A stretch of DNA of 8,102 bases from Solobacterium sp. (GTDB lineage Bacteria; Bacillota_I; Bacilli_A; Erysipelotrichales; Erysipelotrichaceae): positions 1 to 8,102 of the forward strand of contig JAFOLE010000279.1 of the NCBI GenBank assembly GCA_017419465.1, given 5' to 3'. This document shows positions 1 to 5,738 of the stretch, one piece after another. Under the pieces are notes generated by a model. That model was not told the DNA's origin, did no database searches, and was given only the letters and a program-made list of their open reading frames with translations. The stretch's first letter is position 1. Each line of letters opens with the position of its first letter. Made by a program: the position numbers and the translations under genes.

Positions 1-308
1 AGAATCGTGATGTCCGCATCCGGATTTCCCTTGCGGATCTCCGCAAGTTCAAGCGGAAGGGTGATCTTGCTGGGGACGGCACGGGTATGGTCGCTGGTGA
101 CGATCACAACCTTGTTCTTTCCTTTGGCAAGTTCGCACAGCGGAGGAGTTCCTATCGGATTCTCCAGTGCTTCCTTAACCAGCTCGACTTCGCTCTTGTC
201 GGTCTTGAACTCATGCATCTTTGCGGTGATGACCGCCTTGAGGTTTTCTTCCTCTACATGAAGATCAAGTGTCGAGGTGTAGTAGGGTATTGCAATAGTC
301 TTTTTCAT
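1..308 (-). CDS. larA: LarA-family nickel-dependent lactate racemase (N-terminal part, cut by window edge)
   Basis: About 102 N-terminal residues are visible; the gene continues beyond base 1. The LarA/DUF2088 family (about 420 residues) interconverts D- and L-lactate, or other 2-hydroxyacids in some homologues, using the nickel-pincer cofactor made by LarB, LarC and LarE. The visible part carries the family landmarks: an ENPIGTPPL segment at residues 49-57, a core strand KVVIVTSDHTRAVPSK at 66-81, and the start of GNPDADIT at 94-101. In L. plantarum LarA the Asp and Arg of DHTR are active-site residues, here D73 and R76. The start at 308 is set by AGGAGG at 325-320, 11 bases upstream. There is no signal peptide, so the enzyme should be cytoplasmic. 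The catalytic histidines and lysines lie outside the window. Lactate as the substrate is inferred; related racemases of other hydroxyacids cannot be excluded. Confidence 0.88.
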   Translation of the reverse strand, partial: MKKTIAIPYYTSTLDLHVEEENLKAVITAKMHEFKTDKSEVELVKEALENPIGTPPLCELAKGKNKVVIVTSDHTRAVPSKITLPLELAEIRKGNPDADITI

Positions 309-338
309 ACTGCCTGTTGCCTCCTGAAAAATGATGAA

Positions 339-358
339 ATCATGTATGATGTATACAT
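339..358. promoter_or_regulatory. Palindromic elements in the larA leader, candidate operator
   Basis: A perfect 10-base palindrome, ATGTATACAT, lies at 349-358. It overlaps by two bases an inverted repeat ATCAT-GT-ATGAT at 339-350. Both fall immediately downstream of the predicted larA transcription start (about 361), a usual place for a repressor site. No regulator is known for it here, and chance AT-rich symmetry remains possible. Confidence 0.3.
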
Positions 359-367
359 TCTACTTAC

Positions 368-396
368 AGTATCTCGTATCGATTTTCGGCTGACAA
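368..396 (-). promoter_or_regulatory. Probable sigma-A promoter of larA
   Basis: On the minus strand, TTGTCA (396-391, 5 of 6 to TTGACA) is followed after exactly 17 bases by GATACT (373-368, 4 of 6 to TATAAT). Transcription would start near 361, giving a leader of about 50 bases with AGGAGG before the larA ATG at 308. The promoter lies just past the regulator's terminator, so larA looks independently transcribed. Confidence 0.55.
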
Positions 397-398
397 CC

Positions 399-432
399 AA
401 AAAAAGGTTACAAAACAGGCATAAATGTAACC
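399..432 (-). terminator. Rho-independent terminator of the TetR-type regulator gene
   Basis: On the minus strand, GGTTACA (432-426) pairs perfectly with TGTAACC (412-406) across a 13-base loop, and seven T follow (405-399). It lies 37 bases past the stop codon of the regulator gene and upstream of the larA promoter. Confidence 0.8.
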
Positions 433-468
433 CCTTACAAATAGAAAAAACGGTTGCTGAAACTGAAA

Positions 469-1020
469 TTATCGGTCGAATGCATCCCGCATGGTCTGGC
501 TCATGGAATTATCGATCCGTTCCCGGATTGCCTTCCACTGCTCATCGCTCAGACCATAGGAGCGGTTGATTGCCGTGAGGCATCCGCTTGCCTGGTAATA
601 GAGAAGTATTTCGGCTTCGGATTCGCTGAGCGTATCGGTTTTGTTCATCTGCCGGATGAAGGTATGCTTCTGATGCTCAACGATTGCCCGCAGAACAATA
701 TGAATCAGTGAGGCATCACTGAAGATTGGCTTGTATTCGGTATGTGCACGCAGATACTCACAGATCGGCTGTTTCTCCCGTGTGGTCTTTCCGGTAAGGC
801 GCGCATTGCGTTCTTCCCGGAACTGTTCGGACTGGGAAAGGACATCGCGGATCACATCGTCCAGTACATCCTCGGTTCTTGCGTAGTAACGATAAAACGC
901 AGTCCGGCTTACGCCCGCCTGTTTACAGAGGTCGGTTATGGAGATCCGTTCAAATGCGTTATCTTTTTTCAGTTCCAGAAATGCGCCTTTGATTTTATCC
1001 GCTGCACTCATTCCACTCAT
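469..1020 (-). CDS. TetR/AcrR-family transcriptional regulator
   Basis: A 183-residue protein, within the usual TetR size. Residues 9-57 form the three-helix TetR DNA-binding domain: helix 1 at KIKGAFLELKK, then helix-turn-helix ISITDLCKQAGVSRTAFYRYY (26-46) and the following TEDVLDDVI. The alpha-helical remainder (about 60-183) would bind a ligand and dimerise; I cannot name the ligand. Three in-frame ATGs compete (1044, 1020, 1011). I chose 1020 because AGGA (1035-1032) lies 11 bases upstream. The 1044 ATG has no SD and sits inside a TATAAT hexamer, so it would probably not be transcribed. The gene is divergent from the lipase gene with 141 bases between starts, the classic arrangement for a local regulator, so control of the lipase and of itself is a reasonable inference. 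The open frame continues upstream into the lipase antisense strand, but that part is not TetR-like. Confidence 0.87.
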   Translation of the reverse strand: MSGMSAADKIKGAFLELKKDNAFERISITDLCKQAGVSRTAFYRYYARTEDVLDDVIRDVLSQSEQFREERNARLTGKTTREKQPICEYLRAHTEYKPIFSDASLIHIVLRAIVEHQKHTFIRQMNKTDTLSESEAEILLYYQASGCLTAINRSYGLSDEQWKAIRERIDNSMSQTMRDAFDR

Positions 1021-1042
1021 ACAAAACTTATTCCTGTGTTCC

Positions 1043-1048
1043 ATTATA
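1043..1048 (-). promoter_or_regulatory. Candidate -10 box of the TetR-type regulator gene
   Basis: A perfect TATAAT at 1048-1043 on the minus strand. Transcription would start near 1036, leaving a leader of roughly 15 bases with AGGA before the ATG at 1020. No good -35 hexamer is seen at 16-18 bases (the 17-base position reads GCAGAA), so the site is either weak or activator-dependent. Confidence 0.4.
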
Positions 1049-1073
1049 TCGTATGAATCCGGTGGTTCTGCTT

Positions 1074-1103
1074 TTGAGATGCCCAAAACCGACGCAATAT
1101 ATG
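1074..1103 (+). promoter_or_regulatory. Candidate promoter of the lipase gene
   Basis: TTGAGA (1074-1079, 5 of 6 to TTGACA) and TATATG (1098-1103, 4 of 6 to TATAAT) are separated by 18 bases. The start would be near 1110, with a leader of about 50 bases ending in AGGAG. A second possible -10, TATGAT at 1131-1136, has no matching -35. Confidence 0.45.
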
Positions 1104-1121
1104 TCTGTGCAGGTAAGCGGG

Positions 1122-1133
1122 ATTCCGCGGTAT
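1122..1133. promoter_or_regulatory. Candidate operator between regulator and lipase genes
   Basis: ATTCCGCGGTAT is palindromic at 10 of 12 bases around the central CCGCGG. It lies about 12 bases downstream of the predicted lipase transcription start, in the only intergenic space next to the TetR-type gene. TetR proteins usually bind 14-20 base palindromes, so this short one is only a candidate. Confidence 0.25.
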
Positions 1134-1161
1134 GATAAACAATAACGCAGGAGACAACACA

Positions 1162-2229
1162 ATGGGCAATCTGAAGTATATATTCGTACATGGCCTGTCC
1201 GGATGGGGCAGTTATGATAAACAGAATGAGCGGATGCCGTACTGGGGCATGCGCAACGGCGACCTGATGGAACAGCTGCGTAAACTCGGGTATGACTGTT
1301 ACAGTGCTTCGGTAGCGCCGCATGGCTCTGCCTGGGACCGGGCATGCGAGCTGTATGCACAGCTCAGCGGCACCCGTTCGGATTATGGGGCAGCGCACAG
1401 TGCGCGTTACGGGCATGACCGCTATGGAAGAGACTTCACGGGCATTCCGCTGATTGAATCCTTTGATGACTCCACACGGCTTGTGCTGATCGGCCATTCC
1501 TTCGGCGGAGCGACCGTTCGGGTATTTGCGGATATTCTGCGCAACGGAAGAGCAGAAGAAACCGAAGAAAACGGATCACCGTTTTTCAAAGGCGGCATGG
1601 GAAACCGTATCGCCGCAATTGTGACGCTTGCGGCGCCGCATAACGGAACGACAGCGTATCTTCTCTTTGAAGATCCGTCCTTTGACCCGAAATCAGTGCG
1701 CGTCTGGCATATTGAGGATGTGGCAGGACGATTTATGTCCCGAAACAATACGCCGGACACCCCGCTGCCGGAAGGAGACAGTGCGGCGTATGACATGCAT
1801 ATTGACAATGCGCTTGCGCTGAATAAGACACTGAACCTGGATCCGGCGGTCTATTATTTCTCGCAGCCATGTGAAAGCACGGTTCAGCGGGACAACGGAA
1901 CGTATCGTCCGATGGTGCGCAAGACGGAACTGCTGTTCCGGCGGACCTCCCGCTATATGGGAGTCTATCTTGGCGCCACACGGGGCGGCGTTGTGCTGGA
2001 TGAGCGCTGGCGTCCCAATGACGGTCTCGTCAATACGATCAGTTCGATGTATCCGATGGAAGACCCGCATGTTTCCTTTGAAGAAACACATATTGAACCG
2101 GGAATCTGGAATGTATTTGAAACGCTGACTGCGGACCATATGGCCCTGCAGGGCGGACTGATGCACCGGCATCGGGTGCTTCCGTACTATAAGAAGCTGC
2201 TTTCGATGCTCGACGCATTATGCGGATGA
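1162..2229 (+). CDS. Family I.5/I.6-type triacylglycerol lipase/esterase without signal peptide
   Basis: A 355-residue alpha/beta-hydrolase resembling the Geobacillus and Staphylococcus lipases, which hydrolyse triacylglycerols and other esters. Visible landmarks, in order: strand and oxyanion region VHGLSGWG (9-16, Leu12 where Geobacillus has Phe); WDRACELYAQL (58-68); DYGAAHSARYGHDRYGR (74-90); nucleophile elbow GHSFGG with Ser113; TLAAPHNGTT (155-164); WRPNDGLVNT with Asp287; ADHMALQG with His326. Ser113-Asp287-His326 form the triad. Asp59, His79, His85 and Asp211 match the four zinc ligands of the thermostable homologues. Relatives are normally secreted, but this protein begins directly at the first strand and has no signal peptide. 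The stretch between HNGTT and AYD (lid region) is about 25 residues shorter than I recall for Geobacillus lipase. The start at 1162 has AGGAG eight bases upstream; an ATG at 1132 lacks an SD. A cytoplasmic esterase role is inferred. Confidence 0.88.
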   Translation: MGNLKYIFVHGLSGWGSYDKQNERMPYWGMRNGDLMEQLRKLGYDCYSASVAPHGSAWDRACELYAQLSGTRSDYGAAHSARYGHDRYGRDFTGIPLIESFDDSTRLVLIGHSFGGATVRVFADILRNGRAEETEENGSPFFKGGMGNRIAAIVTLAAPHNGTTAYLLFEDPSFDPKSVRVWHIEDVAGRFMSRNNTPDTPLPEGDSAAYDMHIDNALALNKTLNLDPAVYYFSQPCESTVQRDNGTYRPMVRKTELLFRRTSRYMGVYLGATRGGVVLDERWRPNDGLVNTISSMYPMEDPHVSFEETHIEPGIWNVFETLTADHMALQGGLMHRHRVLPYYKKLLSMLDALCG

Positions 2230-2241
2230 GTGAATGAAGGG

Positions 2242-2266
2242 AAGCGGGATTGAAGCCCGCTTTTAT
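2242..2266 (+). terminator. Rho-independent terminator of the lipase gene
   Basis: AAGCGGG (2242-2248) pairs with CCCGCTT (2256-2262) over a 7-base loop, followed by TTTTATT. It starts 13 bases after the lipase stop codon. Confidence 0.8.
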
Positions 2267-2285
2267 TCTGTCCGGGTCGGCAAAG

Positions 2286-2312
2286 TCCGGCATCACTTGC
2301 AGGAATGCCGGA
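2286..2312. repeat. Perfect 8-bp inverted repeat upstream of the dehydrogenase gene
   Basis: TCCGGCAT (2286-2293) and ATGCCGGA (2305-2312) are exact inverse complements around an 11-base spacer. No T-run follows, so it is not a terminator. A weak promoter-like pair, TTGCAG (2297-2302) and TAGTAT (2320-2325) with 17 bases between, would put the -35 box inside the spacer, as in an operator. RNA hairpin function is the alternative. The remaining gap to the dehydrogenase SD is AT-rich without other clear signals. Confidence 0.45.
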
Positions 2313-2388
2313 ATCAGAATAGTATTGATCTGGTTATATGACACTAACATGAAGATATATAAATATGTACAACAGGAGGAAAAAAGAC

Positions 2389-3150
2389 ATGGGAAGATTA
2401 ACAGGTAAGACAGCGGTAGTTACAGGCGCAAGCAGCGGAATGGGTAAGGAAATCGTCACGCTGTTTGCGAAGGAAGGCGCAAACGTCGTTGCGGTTGCCC
2501 GCCGGAAAGAACGTCTGGAAGAACTCGCAGAGAGTCTGAAGGATGCGGAAGGAAAGGTGCTGCCCTATCCGGGTGATATCTCCAAAAAGGATGTCAATGA
2601 GGCGATGATTGACTTTGCGGTTGAGCAGTTCGGAAAACTCGATATCCTGGTAAACAACGCCGGTATCATGGATGACATGGCAGGCATCGCAGACTTCTCG
2701 GATGAGAAACTGGAGTCCGTATTCAATGTCAATGTCTTCGGTCCGTTCTATGCGACCCGCAAGGCAGTCAATGTTCTGAAGGGACAGAACAGCGGCGGCT
2801 CCATTATTCATATCGCTTCCGAAGGCGCATACAAGACCTGTGCCGGTGCCGTATACTGCGCCAGCAAGGCGGCGGTTGTTTCGCTCTCCCGCAATACCGC
2901 CTATATGTATAAGGATGAAAAGATCCGTTCCAATGCGATCATCGCCGGCGGATTCAAGACAGAGATTGCCAATTCCATGGGCATGCCGAATATGGAATCC
3001 TACGGAAAGATCCAGAAGGTGCTCGCAACAGCGCCGGAAGTCGGTGAACCGGTCGAAATCGCCAACGCATGCCTGTTCCTGGCATCGGATGAGTCCGCAT
3101 ATGTCAGCGGTGCAGAACTCGCAGTTGACGGCGGCTGGTGCGCAGCGTAA
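2389..3150 (+). CDS. Short-chain dehydrogenase/reductase (classical SDR, FabG-like)
   Basis: A 253-residue cytoplasmic oxidoreductase of typical classical SDR length. The Rossmann glycine motif TGASSGMG is at residues 12-19. The second strand ends VAVARR (34-39); basic residues at this place usually favour NADP(H). NNAG is at 89-92, the structural Asn is N115, and the catalytic Ser-Tyr-Lys are S144, Y156 and K160 in YCASK. The C-terminus has the usual LASDESAYVSGAELAVDGGW signature. Substrate is not evident: the family reduces sugars, alcohols, steroids or 3-oxoacyl groups, and no pathway gene sits beside it. The start at 2389 is set by AGGAGG (2374-2379) nine bases upstream; an upstream in-frame ATG at 2365 has no such site. 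It lies between two terminators, so it forms a single-gene unit. Confidence 0.92.
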   Translation: MGRLTGKTAVVTGASSGMGKEIVTLFAKEGANVVAVARRKERLEELAESLKDAEGKVLPYPGDISKKDVNEAMIDFAVEQFGKLDILVNNAGIMDDMAGIADFSDEKLESVFNVNVFGPFYATRKAVNVLKGQNSGGSIIHIASEGAYKTCAGAVYCASKAAVVSLSRNTAYMYKDEKIRSNAIIAGGFKTEIANSMGMPNMESYGKIQKVLATAPEVGEPVEIANACLFLASDESAYVSGAELAVDGGWCAA

Positions 3151-3176
3151 GCAGATCAGTCACAGATTCTAAAATA

Positions 3177-3205
3177 GCGGCGGTGCATGTGCACTGCCGT
3201 TTTCT
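3177..3205 (+). terminator. Rho-independent terminator of the dehydrogenase gene
   Basis: CGGCGGTGC (3178-3186) pairs with GCACTGCCG (3191-3199), nine pairs with one G-T wobble and an ATGT loop, followed by TTTTCTTCT. It ends only about 20 bases before the Nudix start codon. The A-rich flank at 3171-3176 could also serve the other strand. Confidence 0.8.
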
Positions 3206-3212
3206 TCTGCGG

Positions 3213-3218
3213 TATGAT
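3213..3218 (+). promoter_or_regulatory. Candidate -10 box directly before the Nudix gene
   Basis: TATGAT (5 of 6 to TATAAT) ends at 3218, followed by six bases and the ATG at 3225. Transcription starting about seven bases past the -10 box would begin at the start codon. No -35 hexamer is recognisable, since that position falls in the dehydrogenase terminator stem. Confidence 0.4.
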
Positions 3219-3224
3219 TGCGGT

Positions 3225-3806
3225 ATGAACAGACAGCAGCTGATCGAAGAAGTACGGAATTACAAACCGTTCAATGAACAGGAAGCGAAGGACCGGGAGA
3301 TTCTTCTGCGGAAACTGGAGACTGTCCCGGACCTTTTCCTGCGCACCAATCTGACGGAACATATGACCGCTTCCGCCTGGGTCGTCAATCATGACCGGAC
3401 GAAGCTTCTGATGGCCTATCACAGGATCTATGACTCCTGGAGCTGGCTTGGCGGACATGCGGACGGCGAGGAAGACCTGCGCCGGGTTGCATTAAAGGAA
3501 GTGTCGGAGGAAAGCGGAATTCAGAATGTGACACTGATCCGCCCGGACATCCTGTCACTGGAAATACTGACGGTGGACGGACATGAAAAGAAGGGACAGT
3601 ATGTGCCGTCCCATCTGCACTTAAACATCACCTATCTGATTGAGGCGGATGACCGCGAGGCAACGCATATCCGCGAAGGGGAGAACACCGGCGTTGCCTG
3701 GTTCGGCATCGAAGAGGCGGTTGCGGCATCCTCGGAACCCTGGTTCCGGGAGCGCATCTATGCCAAGCTCAACGCGAAGCTGAAGGCAGGCGGAATCATT
3801 CTCTGA
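3225..3806 (+). CDS. Nudix hydrolase
   Basis: A 193-residue protein that should hydrolyse a nucleoside diphosphate linked to another group, in the cytoplasm with Mg2+. The Nudix box runs from G77 to I99: G77, E83, then K91-E92, E95-E96 and G98 fit the GX5EX7REUXEEXGU pattern, except that the usual Arg is Lys91. The metal-binding glutamates E92, E95 and E96 are present. About 45 residues precede the fold, rich in charged residues and probably helical, followed by AWVVNHDRTKLLMAYH (51-66) as the first strands. WFGIEEAV near the C-terminus is a common Nudix feature. Substrate is not predictable from the sequence. The start has no SD, and a terminator for the preceding gene sits about 20 bases upstream. 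It is the first ATG consistent with the domain, and its transcript may be leaderless. Confidence 0.88.
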   Translation: MNRQQLIEEVRNYKPFNEQEAKDREILLRKLETVPDLFLRTNLTEHMTASAWVVNHDRTKLLMAYHRIYDSWSWLGGHADGEEDLRRVALKEVSEESGIQNVTLIRPDILSLEILTVDGHEKKGQYVPSHLHLNITYLIEADDREATHIREGENTGVAWFGIEEAVAASSEPWFRERIYAKLNAKLKAGGIIL

Positions 3807-3845
3807 AACAGTTTCTGAAAACGATTATTTCTTTCTGAAAAATAA

Positions 3846-3874
3846 TTGACATCTTTCAAACCATGCTTTACATT
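3846..3874 (+). promoter_or_regulatory. Sigma-A promoter of the T-box/putP unit
   Basis: A perfect TTGACA (3846-3851) is followed after 17 bases by TACATT (3869-3874, 4 of 6). The predicted start near 3881 is directly at the 5' base of T-box stem I, which supports both calls. Confidence 0.75.
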
Positions 3875-3877
3875 AAA

Positions 3878-4103
3878 CTCAGTTCGATGAACAGAAGAGT
3901 AACCGTGTATGGAACACAAAGCGAGCCGGGGAGGGTGGAAGCCCGGCGGATTCCGGCACAGTGAAACCGGTCTGTGAGATGTTTTCCGGAACAGTACAGT
4001 ATGGAAAACCGTATCCGGCGTTAACGGGATAAAGGGGTCAGCTTCGGCTGGCAATCAGTGTGGTCCCGCGGTTCAGGCCGTCTCTGAGGAGATGGCTTTT
4101 TTC
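3878..4103 (+). promoter_or_regulatory. T-box riboswitch, proline (CCG specifier), upstream of putP
   Basis: This leader RNA senses uncharged tRNA-Pro and prevents termination when proline is short. Stem I shows the kink-turn segment GATGA (3886-3890), ACAGA (3891-3895) pairing with TCTGT (3971-3975), and the AGTA motif (3898-3901). The distal hairpin GCCGGG/CCCGGC (3925-3930, 3942-3947) has the conserved AGCGA bulge before it and GAGGGTGGAA in its loop. The specifier loop reads GTGAAA-CCG-G, which matches the spacing of glyQS leaders as I recall them, so the specifier is CCG at 3967-3969. Stem III is CCGGA/TCCGG with TATGG/CCGTA inside (3986-4018). A TTCG-capped hairpin follows (about 4037-4052). 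The T-box reads TGTGGTCCCGCGG (4059-4071). Its TGGT can pair with ACCA of tRNA-Pro, whose discriminator is A73. The usual A after UGGN is C here. Confidence 0.93.
4077..4103 (+). terminator. T-box-controlled terminator of putP
   Basis: GCCGTCTC (4077-4084) pairs with GAGATGGC (4089-4096), eight pairs with one wobble and a TGAG loop, followed by six T (4097-4102). The competing antiterminator would use CGGCTG (4045-4050) with CAGGCCG (4074-4080). This takes up the first four bases of the terminator stem, so the two structures are mutually exclusive. Confidence 0.88.
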
Positions 4104-4126
4104 TGTAAAAGGGGGAGGAGTCAGTT

Positions 4127-5647
4127 ATGTCCACATCAGTCGCCGGCATCATTGCCGCAATCATCATCTACCTCGGCGGAATGCTGTATATCGGCTATCG
4201 CTTTTCAAAACGCACCGAGACCGTCGGCGAGTTCTATCTCGGGGGACGGAAACTCGGACCGCTCGCAGCCGCAATGAGTGCAGAAGCCTCGGATATGAGC
4301 AGCTGGCTTCTGATGGGTCTGCCGGGCGTTGCCTATCTTACCGGCATCGCAGACGCCGCATGGACCGCGATCGGTCTTGCGGTCGGCACCTATCTCAACT
4401 GGCTGATTGTCGCCAAGCGGCTTCGTCTTTATACCGCAAAGGTGGAGGCAATCACCGTTCCGGAGTTTTTCTCCCGCCGTTATCGCGATGAGAAAAAGAT
4501 TCTGACGCTGATCGCCGCACTGATCATCGTGGTCTTCTTCGTACCGTATACCGCATCCGGATTTGCGGCCTGCGGAAAACTGTTCTCCACACTGTTCAAT
4601 GCGGATTATCATGTCGCAATGATCATCAGTGCAGTCGTCATCATTGCCTATACCGCAATGGGCGGCTTCATGGCCGTCAGTATCACCGACCTGATTCAGT
4701 CCATTGTCATGACCATCGCACTTGTTGTCATTCTGTTCTTCGGAATTCAGAGTGCCGGCGGAATGGATGCGGTTATGAACAATGCAAAATCGCTTGCCGG
4801 CTACCTCAGCTTGACACAGATTCATGACATGGCTTCCGGCAAGGCAGTTCCGTATACCGCACTGACGATTCTCTCGACAACTGCCTGGGGTCTTGGCTAC
4901 TTCGGCATGCCGCATATTCTGCTTCGGTTCATGGCAATTGAAGATGAAAACAAACTGGCGATTTCCCGCCGGGTCGGAACCATCTGGGTCATCATCTCCA
5001 TGTCCGTATCCGTGTTCATCGGTATCGTCGGCTATGCGGCTTCCGCAAACGGTGCCGTACCGATGCTGAGCGGCTCAGATTCGGAAACGATCATTGTCCG
5101 CTTCGCATCCCTGCTCGCAGAGAACGGTCTGCTTGCGGCACTCATCGCCGGTGTGGTTCTGGCGGGTATCCTTGCCTCGACAATGTCCACAGCCGATTCC
5201 CAGCTGCTTACCGCGAGCTCCGCGGTCAGCCGGGACCTTCTCCAGGGTGTGCTTGGCTATGAGATGGACGCAAAGAAAACACTTCTTGTGTCCCGTCTTA
5301 CCCTGATGGGCGTTGCGCTTGTCAGTGTGTTCTTCGCCTGGGACAGCACCTCTTCCGTCTTCCGCATCGTGTCCTTTGCCTGGGCCGGTTTCGGCGCAAG
5401 CTTCGGACCGGTCGTCCTGCTTGCATTGTTCTGGAAGCGTTCCAATCTCTGGGGTGCGCTTGCCGGAATGCTGAGCGGCGGTGCCATGATCTTCATCTGG
5501 AAGTTCCTGGTTCGTCCGATGGGCGGTGCCCTGGATATCTATGAGCTTCTGCCCGCATTCCTGATTGCGCTTGCGGTCAATGTGGTCGTCAGTCTTGCGA
5601 CACCTGCGCCTTCGAAGGAAATTGTGCGCGAGTTCGAATCCGTTTAA
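4127..5647 (+). CDS. putP: Sodium/proline symporter PutP
   Basis: A 506-residue inner-membrane protein of the sodium:solute symporter family (TC 2.A.21), close to the 502 residues of E. coli PutP, importing L-proline with Na+. About 13 hydrophobic membrane segments are spread along it, starting with residues 5-24. The family signature is clear: GGRKLGPLAAAMSAEASDM (39-57) then WLLMGLPG (60-67). D56 corresponds to E. coli D55, needed for Na+ binding, and R41 to R40. The eighth-segment motif STMSTADSQLL carries the Ser-Thr pair equivalent to S340-T341. VPEFFSRRY and AVSITDLIQ are also family-typical. The start at 4127 has GGAGGAG (4114-4120) six bases upstream. The proline T-box immediately upstream agrees independently with proline as the substrate and points to induction on proline limitation. 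The gene ends in its own terminator, with no proline-catabolism gene beside it. Confidence 0.95.
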   Translation: MSTSVAGIIAAIIIYLGGMLYIGYRFSKRTETVGEFYLGGRKLGPLAAAMSAEASDMSSWLLMGLPGVAYLTGIADAAWTAIGLAVGTYLNWLIVAKRLRLYTAKVEAITVPEFFSRRYRDEKKILTLIAALIIVVFFVPYTASGFAACGKLFSTLFNADYHVAMIISAVVIIAYTAMGGFMAVSITDLIQSIVMTIALVVILFFGIQSAGGMDAVMNNAKSLAGYLSLTQIHDMASGKAVPYTALTILSTTAWGLGYFGMPHILLRFMAIEDENKLAISRRVGTIWVIISMSVSVFIGIVGYAASANGAVPMLSGSDSETIIVRFASLLAENGLLAALIAGVVLAGILASTMSTADSQLLTASSAVSRDLLQGVLGYEMDAKKTLLVSRLTLMGVALVSVFFAWDSTSSVFRIVSFAWAGFGASFGPVVLLALFWKRSNLWGALAGMLSGGAMIFIWKFLVRPMGGALDIYELLPAFLIALAVNVVVSLATPAPSKEIVREFESV

Positions 5648-5660
5648 TGATTTATGCATG

Positions 5661-5690
5661 ACAGCCGGCAGATGCCGGCTGTTTTTTCTT
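5661..5690 (+). terminator. Rho-independent terminator of putP
   Basis: ACAGCCGGC (5661-5669) pairs perfectly with GCCGGCTGT (5674-5682) around an AGAT loop, followed by a T-run to 5687 and TCTT-like bases. It starts 13 bases after the putP stop codon. Confidence 0.92.
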
Positions 5691-5726
5691 CGTGCAGATG
5701 AGTCGCATGCAGTAAGGGATATTGTT

Positions 5727-5732
5727 TAAAAT
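5727..5732 (+). promoter_or_regulatory. Candidate -10 box directly before the DUF3990 gene
   Basis: TAAAAT (5 of 6 to TATAAT) ends at 5732, six bases before the ATG at 5739. Transcription would begin at the start codon itself. No -35 hexamer is recognisable at the usual distance. Confidence 0.4.
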
Positions 5733-5738
5733 GCAGAC

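Noticed and set aside
87..569. 160-residue plus-strand frame over the larA start and the following gap
   Set aside because: It runs antisense to larA and through the regulator's terminator, with no SD or family features.
1021..1497. Upstream extension of the TetR-type reading frame to 1497 on the minus strand (342 residues)
   Set aside because: The added segment lies antisense to the lipase coding region, has no family resemblance, and crosses the regulator's own TATAAT. The TetR domain starts properly near 1020.
4060..4491. 143-residue plus-strand frame starting inside the T-box
   Set aside because: It begins in the antiterminator and overlaps putP in another frame. The Arg/Ser-rich translation is typical of a shifted frame.
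4205..4915. 236-residue open frame on the minus strand inside putP
   Set aside because: It is antisense to an unmistakable symporter gene. Its composition is unlike a membrane or enzyme family, and it has no SD. Shadow frame.
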